Position numbers and translations under genes: made by a program. Below are positions 1-3,868 of a DNA stretch of 6,487 nt, piece after piece (position 1 is the stretch's first letter; each line of letters starts with the position of its first letter). The notes beneath the pieces are model-generated. The model searched no databases. It had not been told where the DNA came from and was given only the letters and a program-made list of their open reading frames with translations. This stretch comes from Anaerolineae bacterium (GTDB lineage Bacteria; Chloroflexota; Anaerolineae; J102), in contig WGCR01000354.1 of assembly GCA_015493675.1 (NCBI GenBank), positions 1 to 6,487 of the forward strand. The letters are read 5' to 3'.

Positions 1-84
1 CCCATGGCCCGCGGCGTCGAGTCGCTAAATGCCGCCGTGGCGGGCAGCGTCATTCTCTTCGAAGCCGTCCGTCAACGCCTGTAA
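1..84 (+). CDS. SpoU/TrmH-family RNA 2'-O-methyltransferase, C-terminal end (partial)
   Basis: Frame 1 is open from the window edge to a TAA at 82-84 and gives 27 residues beginning PMARGVESLNAAVAG and ending in EAVRQRL. This is the third conserved motif of the SpoU (SPOUT, trefoil-knot) methyltransferases: PM-x-G-x-x-SLN-x-x-x-A, followed by a helix with a Tyr/Phe-E-x-x-RQR ending. In the family this segment forms part of the knot and the S-adenosylmethionine pocket, and the enzymes methylate a ribose 2'-OH in tRNA or 23S rRNA. The N-terminal and substrate-recognition parts lie outside the window, so TrmH, RlmB and TsnR-like members cannot be told apart. The gene lies 52 bp upstream of metF on the same strand and could share a transcript with it. 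I see no terminator between them. Confidence 0.85.
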   Translation, partial: PMARGVESLNAAVAGSVILFEAVRQRL

Positions 85-136
85 GTTGTCGGGTTCTTCC
101 AAGATCATCTCATCCCTCACAATCCTGGATACGTTT

Positions 137-1018
137 ATGAAATTACGCGATATCTACCAACAGAGCGATCGTCCTGTTCTTTCTATTGAGATTTTTCCAC
201 CCAAAACGCCCAAAGGGCGATCTCATTTGGAGAAAGAGTTGAAGCGATTGATGCGGTATCCGGTGGGCTTCGTTTCGGTCACTTACGGTGCGGGCGGGGG
301 CGCCCAGTCCAACACCCTATCGCTGGTCAAGGCTATCCGCGATCAATACAATGTCACCGCCGTGCCGCATTTTACCTGTGTTGGCGCCAGCCGCCAGAGC
401 GTGCGCAATTATGTGGATCAGGCCATCGCGGATGGCGCTGAAAATCTGGTGGCCTTGCGGGGCGATCCGCCGCGGGGGGAGACAGTTTTTCGGCCTGCCC
501 GGGATGGTTTTGAATATGCCTGGCAGTTGGTGGCCTTCCTCAAGGAGACCTATGGCGATGCGATCTCCCTGGCAGTGGCCGGGTATCCCGAAGGGCATAT
601 CGAAACCCGCGATTTGACTCGGAGCATCCAGCATCTCAAACAAAAAGTGGATGCGGGCGCGGATATGGTCATTACCCAGCTTTTCTATGACAATGACGAT
701 TTCTTCCGTTTTCGTGATCTGGCGGTCAAGGCGGGCATTACTGTCCCCATCGTGCCCGGCCTTCTTCCCATCACGAAATACTCTCAGATCGATCGGATTA
801 CGAAGCTGTGCGGAGCCAGGATTCCGGGCGATTTGACTGCCACCCTGGTGGCTTTTCCAGATGGATCGTCAGACCAGCAGATGGCTGGCATCGCGGCCGC
901 TGTCGATCAGGCGGGCGAATTGCTGGAAGCGGATGTTCCCGGCATTCATATTTTCACGCTCAATAACAGCTACGCCACGGCCCACATGGTGGTCGCCCTG
1001 GAACATTACTTCGATTGA
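137..1018 (+). CDS. metF: 5,10-methylenetetrahydrofolate reductase (MetF)
   Basis: This FAD enzyme reduces 5,10-methylene-tetrahydrofolate to 5-methyl-tetrahydrofolate, the methyl donor for methionine synthesis, in the cytoplasm. From the ATG at 137 the product has 293 residues, the usual bacterial MetF length. The family blocks occur in order: SIEIFPPKTPKG (residues 17-27, with E18 at the catalytic glutamate position), FVSVTYGAGG (45-54), HFTC (78-81), ALRGDPPRG (106-114, D110 near the flavin), GYPEGH (149-154), DAGADMVITQLFYD (172-185), VPIVPGLLPI (203-212) and GIHIFTLNN (269-277). The same frame is open upstream to an ATG at 29. That extension adds 36 residues unlike MetF and overlaps the methyltransferase frame, so I prefer 137. 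No strong Shine-Dalgarno is visible, only GGA at 127-129. It converges with the minus-strand gene ending at 1023, leaving 4 bp between the stop codons. No metE, metH or S-adenosylmethionine riboswitch is seen nearby. Confidence 0.97.
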   Translation: MKLRDIYQQSDRPVLSIEIFPPKTPKGRSHLEKELKRLMRYPVGFVSVTYGAGGGAQSNTLSLVKAIRDQYNVTAVPHFTCVGASRQSVRNYVDQAIADGAENLVALRGDPPRGETVFRPARDGFEYAWQLVAFLKETYGDAISLAVAGYPEGHIETRDLTRSIQHLKQKVDAGADMVITQLFYDNDDFFRFRDLAVKAGITVPIVPGLLPITKYSQIDRITKLCGARIPGDLTATLVAFPDGSSDQQMAGIAAAVDQAGELLEADVPGIHIFTLNNSYATAHMVVALEHYFD

Positions 1019-1022
1019 TTTG

Positions 1023-1745
1023 TCAGATGTCGAAGGGGTGAGGCTTGCCGCTGTAAATGTTGTCCAGAATCTGCAACTCCCGATCATGCACGGCATCGAG
1101 GAATTTATCGGCATTGCCCATGCGCCGAAAGGCCGTGTAGCCATGCTCCAGAAAGTCCTGTAGCTCATTCCAGCCTGCCCGATAAGCAGGCCCGCGGGCC
1201 AGACGCAACGTCCAGCCGATAGTCCGGTGTTTAACCAGGCGCTCAAGATCGCGGCCAATGGCGATGATCATATCGATCTGTTTCACTCGGTCATCGTAGT
1301 TGTCGCACAAACGATAGGCTTCCGCGTATTGATCTTCGGAGAGACTGTCAGTCATCCCGACCTCTGCCAGCAACGCGTGTAACAGCTTGTCGTCCAGCGC
1401 CTCGGTGAAATTATTGAGTTCGATGGCCAGTGTCAGCGTTTTCAGCGCTCGGGCGGGGATGAACTTCATCATGAAGTCATGAATGCGAATGATATCGGTG
1501 TTGCGTTGCGAAAAATCCCTGGGCGCGTAGATGTCATCCAGGAAAAAACGACATGCCGGCGCGTACTGCTCATCGGCCAGGAAGTCCGCGTAGGTGCGGG
1601 CCAGACGCCGGGCCTGCCAGGCCCGCAGCAAGGCCATCTCAGGTGACAATTCGCCCGGACTGACGCGGCGATGGCTGAGTTCATCATGCTTGCGCAGGGC
1701 CGTAACCAGGCGGGCGGCGTCTTTTGCAGAAAGCGTGTCGGTCAT
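1023..1745 (-). CDS. conserved all-helical hypothetical protein (FFLxDxYxPxDF motif)
   Basis: This 240-residue protein has no signal peptide and no membrane segment, and its residue pattern suggests it is almost entirely alpha-helical. I recognise the layout from uncharacterised bacterial proteins of similar length. It has an RAWQARRLARTYADFL block (residues 41-56), then FFLDDIYAPRDFSQRNTD (67-84), then AIELNNFTEALD (107-118), and a C-terminal GWNELQDFLEHGYTAFRRM block (191-209) ending near a conserved RE pair (222-223). I know of no proven function for this group and assign none. It begins 68 bp downstream of the PP2C phosphatase gene on the same strand, so it may be the second gene of that unit. 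No terminator hairpin is evident in the gap. The start at 1745 (ATG) lacks a clear ribosome binding site. Its stop lies 4 bp from the metF stop in a convergent arrangement. Confidence 0.85.
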   Translation of the reverse strand: MTDTLSAKDAARLVTALRKHDELSHRRVSPGELSPEMALLRAWQARRLARTYADFLADEQYAPACRFFLDDIYAPRDFSQRNTDIIRIHDFMMKFIPARALKTLTLAIELNNFTEALDDKLLHALLAEVGMTDSLSEDQYAEAYRLCDNYDDRVKQIDMIIAIGRDLERLVKHRTIGWTLRLARGPAYRAGWNELQDFLEHGYTAFRRMGNADKFLDAVHDRELQILDNIYSGKPHPFDI

Positions 1746-1813
1746 AGCTCAGCAGGAAAAATGAGGGATGTTCGTGAATCCAGAGTGAAAAGCTCAGAGG
1801 CGTCCCCACAGCA

Positions 1814-3295
1814 TCACTGCAATTGCAAAATCGTTGCATCCAGTTTTTTGAGAGTCTGTCCTTTTAGACCGAACTGGTCCAGAAAGGTCTGGATTGCCCC
1901 ATCATCTTTTTCCCACAGGACGATAAATTGATTGCCAGCGCTAAAAGGCGCCAGCAACAGCAATGGCTGCAAAACCTTTTCTCCCTGATCCTTTTGGAGA
2001 TAGCCGATTAGCGCCAACTGGCCACCCGTGGGAGGGGAAATGGCCACATATTTATTTTTCTCCAGTGTGGCGGCATAAGAAATCGCATCGCCAGTGCCGG
2101 CGCCGGAGGTGATGACCAATTCGTCCACGCTCTCGTCTTCTGCCACGGATTCGATTACGGCGTTTCCGGAGATGTAGTACAGACTGTCGGCGTCGGCGGG
2201 CTGGAGAGGGGACAAAACAACCGCATCTTTCGTTCCGATGTCTGTAATATCCTGGAATGACTCTGCGGGGCCCGGGAGTGTGGCGGCGGCGCTATACGAT
2301 TCAGATACAGGCGTTTTCACTATCTTCGATGTCGGCGTCGGAGAAAATGCGTTGGCATTCGGCGTAACGACTGGCGTATAGGTGGCGATGGCCAAGGCGG
2401 GCGTCGCAGTAACCATCGCGGGCAGCGGGCTATTTCGCCGTAAACTCCAGAAAACAAACCCTCCCAGGATAATGACGGCCGCCACCAGCGCCAGCCAGGG
2501 CAGGAAGGACTTGGACCGACGCTGGATGCCGCCCTGCGCCTGGATGAGAATCAGAGTCACATTGTCAGGAGCGCCGCGTTCAAGCGCCAGTTCCAACAAG
2601 CGATCGGCGGCTTCATCCAATGGATAAGCCCGCAAAATATCAGAAATCTCCTTATCCGCCACCTGGTTGCTGAGACCGTCCGAGCAAAGCAGCAACGTAT
2701 CTCCGGGCTGGGGCGGCAATTGAAAGAAATCGGGCTCGACATGCGCCTCATTGCCCAACGAACGGGTGATAACATTGCGGAAAGGATGATGCGCGGCTTC
2801 TTTTTCGGTGAGAATACCGCTATTGACCTGCTCTGCGACCCAGGAATGGTCTCTGGTCATCTGCGTGATTTTGCCGGAGCGAAATAAATAGGCCCGGCTG
2901 TCCCCGATGTTGACAATCAGCCCCTGCTGCGGCTGATAAAGCGCCGCCACCAGCGTGGTGCCCATGCCCGACATCGCGGCATTGGCTTCCGCCATCTCGA
3001 AAACAGCCCGGTTTGCGGCCTTGATGGCAGCGGCTAACGTCGTTTTCGGATCAATCCATTCACCGGTGTAGTATTCGGTGAAGAGGGTGCTGATAGCCAG
3101 ATTGCTGGCGACCTCCCCCGCGGCATGCCCGCCCATGCCATCGGCCACGGCAAAAAGATGCCCGCGTTGCTGCAATATCTCATCGCTCAATTCCAGCGCT
3201 TCACGCCAATCAAGCACCGTGCCGAGGGCGTCTTCATTATTCTCTCGCACTTTGCCGGGATGCGTGCGGGTTTGGACGGAGTAAAGGATGTGCAT
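1814..3295 (-). CDS. membrane-anchored PP2C-type Ser/Thr phosphatase with external C-terminal domain
   Basis: Residues 1-255 form a complete bacterial PP2C (PPM, Stp1/PrpC-like) catalytic domain, which removes phosphate from Ser/Thr residues using Mn/Mg. Visible motifs are GKVRENNED (14-22, metal ligand D22), ADGMGGHAAGE (51-61, D52), SGMGTTL (109-115), NIGDSRAYL (129-137), TRDHSW (147-152), ITRSLG (176-181), LLCSDGLS (202-209, D206) and GAPDNVT (241-247, D244). All four expected metal-site aspartates are present, so it should be active. A basic stretch (RRSK, 259-262) precedes a single hydrophobic helix at about 264-284 and then RR. Next comes a Thr/Pro/Ala-rich linker (about 295-340) and a C-terminal domain of about 150 residues that I do not recognise. 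The positive-inside pattern puts the phosphatase in the cytoplasm and the C-terminal domain outside. Free-standing PP2C proteins of this group are only about 240-260 residues. No partner Ser/Thr kinase gene is in the window. Confidence 0.95.
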   Translation of the reverse strand: MHILYSVQTRTHPGKVRENNEDALGTVLDWREALELSDEILQQRGHLFAVADGMGGHAAGEVASNLAISTLFTEYYTGEWIDPKTTLAAAIKAANRAVFEMAEANAAMSGMGTTLVAALYQPQQGLIVNIGDSRAYLFRSGKITQMTRDHSWVAEQVNSGILTEKEAAHHPFRNVITRSLGNEAHVEPDFFQLPPQPGDTLLLCSDGLSNQVADKEISDILRAYPLDEAADRLLELALERGAPDNVTLILIQAQGGIQRRSKSFLPWLALVAAVIILGGFVFWSLRRNSPLPAMVTATPALAIATYTPVVTPNANAFSPTPTSKIVKTPVSESYSAAATLPGPAESFQDITDIGTKDAVVLSPLQPADADSLYYISGNAVIESVAEDESVDELVITSGAGTGDAISYAATLEKNKYVAISPPTGGQLALIGYLQKDQGEKVLQPLLLLAPFSAGNQFIVLWEKDDGAIQTFLDQFGLKGQTLKKLDATILQLQ

Positions 3296-3351
3296 GGGGT
3301 GAAGTATACCATAAAACGTTGGGATTTCCCCTGCTCTGTGGTACGATCCTG

Positions 3352-3380
3352 ATTATTGGCGCTGCCATATCCGCCGTCAA
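3352..3380 (-). promoter_or_regulatory. predicted sigma70-type promoter for the PP2C gene
   Basis: Read on the minus strand, TTGACG (3380-3375) is followed after exactly 17 bases by AATAAT (3357-3352). This is close to the TTGACA-N17-TATAAT consensus. Transcription would begin near 3345 and leave a leader of about 50 nt before the PP2C start at 3295. A second TTGACG lies 7 bp further upstream (3387-3382). A weaker alternative is TATACT at 3308-3303, only 7 bases before the ATG, which would give a leaderless message but has no good -35 partner. The choice is by pattern only. Confidence 0.45.
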
Positions 3381-3491
3381 ACGTCAAGTCGCTACCGGCA
3401 ACGGCGGCAATTTCAAATTTGTCCAGGCGAAAAGCCCCTGTCTTTTTTCGTAACTGCTAACGTATGCCAGTTGGTTGTCTTTTCCCACTCA

Positions 3492-3504
3492 AACCTGACA
3501 GGTT
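3492..3504. repeat. 13-bp palindrome AACCTGACAGGTT
   Basis: AACCTG and CAGGTT are perfect reverse complements around a single central A. From general memory, AACCTGACAGGTT-like tracts recur between genes in several environmental bacterial lineages, including Chloroflexota, so this may be a dispersed repeat rather than a local operator. An operator is possible because it sits in a divergent intergenic region, but it is more than 100 bp upstream of the predicted PP2C promoter. Confidence 0.5.
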
Positions 3505-3557
3505 CTCGCAGCCTTAAACGTTTTCGCATTGCTCACCTTTCGATTCGCCGCGGATGA

Positions 3558-3598
3558 CGCAGAAAAATCGGATCAGCGCGGATTTTCGCAGAAAAATC
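3558..3598 (+). repeat. 12-bp direct repeat CGCAGAAAAATC within the element
   Basis: CGCAGAAAAATC occurs at 3558-3569 and again at 3587-3598, 29 bases apart. The second copy also pairs with the GATTTT just before it (3581-3586) to make a small hairpin. It probably reflects internal duplication during growth of the repeat element. Confidence 0.6.
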
Positions 3599-3623
3599 CT
3601 TGGTTCCACTGCAAAAAGGTCAT

Positions 3624-3734
3624 TTCACCACGGAGACGCGGAGGACACGGAGAAAATAGTGGTAGTTCACAGAGAAATTCCTCTCCAAATCTCACCTTTT
3701 TCTTCCTCCGTGCGCTCTGTGCCTCCGTGTTGAA
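3624..3734. repeat. inner inverted repeat of CACGGAG units
   Basis: The left arm (3624-3652) and the reverse complement of the right arm (3706-3734) agree at 23 of 29 positions by hand alignment, with TTCA/TGAA ends and a 53-bp spacer. Each arm contains three successive GGAG- or GAG-ended units of 8-9 bases (CACGGAG, ACGCGGAG, GACACGGAG on the left). This motif, of the general form CCACGGAGacacGGAG, is familiar from intergenic DNA of many environmental bacteria. It lies inside the outer repeat at 3543-3813. Confidence 0.75.
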
Positions 3735-3868
3735 GGTTTTTTCAGTACAGCCATCCTTCTTCAATCCAAAAAATCCGCGTAAATCCGTCACATCCGCGTT
3801 ATCCGCGGCGAATTCCATGGGCAAATCAAACTATCATGCTTATCGCCGTTTGACGCTCACAGCTTCTC

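Larger units (their letters stand above)
3296..3540. other. intergenic region without a gene, between divergent PP2C and glycosyltransferase-like genes
   Basis: I see no credible coding frame or structured RNA here. Short frames running into the region lack family motifs and are shadows. The part near 3303-3387 carries the minus-strand promoter signals and the part at 3492-3504 carries a short palindrome. Between them (3388-3491) nothing is recognisable. Confidence 0.6.
3543..3813. repeat. nested inverted-repeat element, outer arms
   Basis: The ends ATTCGCCGCGGAT (3543-3555) and ATCCGCGGCGAAT (3801-3813) are perfect 13-bp inverted copies, and ACGC follows after one mismatch. Inward from both ends the arms continue as loose iterations of GCGGAT-like units (left to about 3586, right from about 3768), repeating roughly every 9-10 bases. 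Inside lies a second, unrelated inverted pair. The whole looks like a non-coding interspersed element. The frames that cross it in both directions encode only the Arg-rich and Ser-rich peptides typical of this repeat class when it is translated by mistake. No transposase is present and no clear target-site duplication was found. Confidence 0.8.

Noticed and set aside
29..136. A 36-codon N-terminal extension of MetF starting at the ATG at 29
   Set aside because: The extra residues do not resemble MetF, they overlap the methyltransferase coding end in another frame, and the start at 137 gives the normal family length and N-terminus.
1009..1035. A possible terminator hairpin CTTCGA ... TCGAAG over the two convergent stop codons
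   Set aside because: The stem is only 6 bp with a 15-base loop and no T run, so it is within chance expectation.
3573..3824. An 83-codon minus-strand frame in the repeat element
   Set aside because: It is the usual spurious peptide from CACGGAG and GCGGAT repeats (for example NTEAQSARRKKK). Such frames recur wherever the repeat occurs and are not genes.
3831..3868. A promoter for the gene at 3869 (TATCAT at 3832-3837, TTGACG at 3850-3855)
   Set aside because: TATCAT has no suitable -35 at the right distance, and TTGACG is only 13 bases from the start codon, too close to act as a -35.
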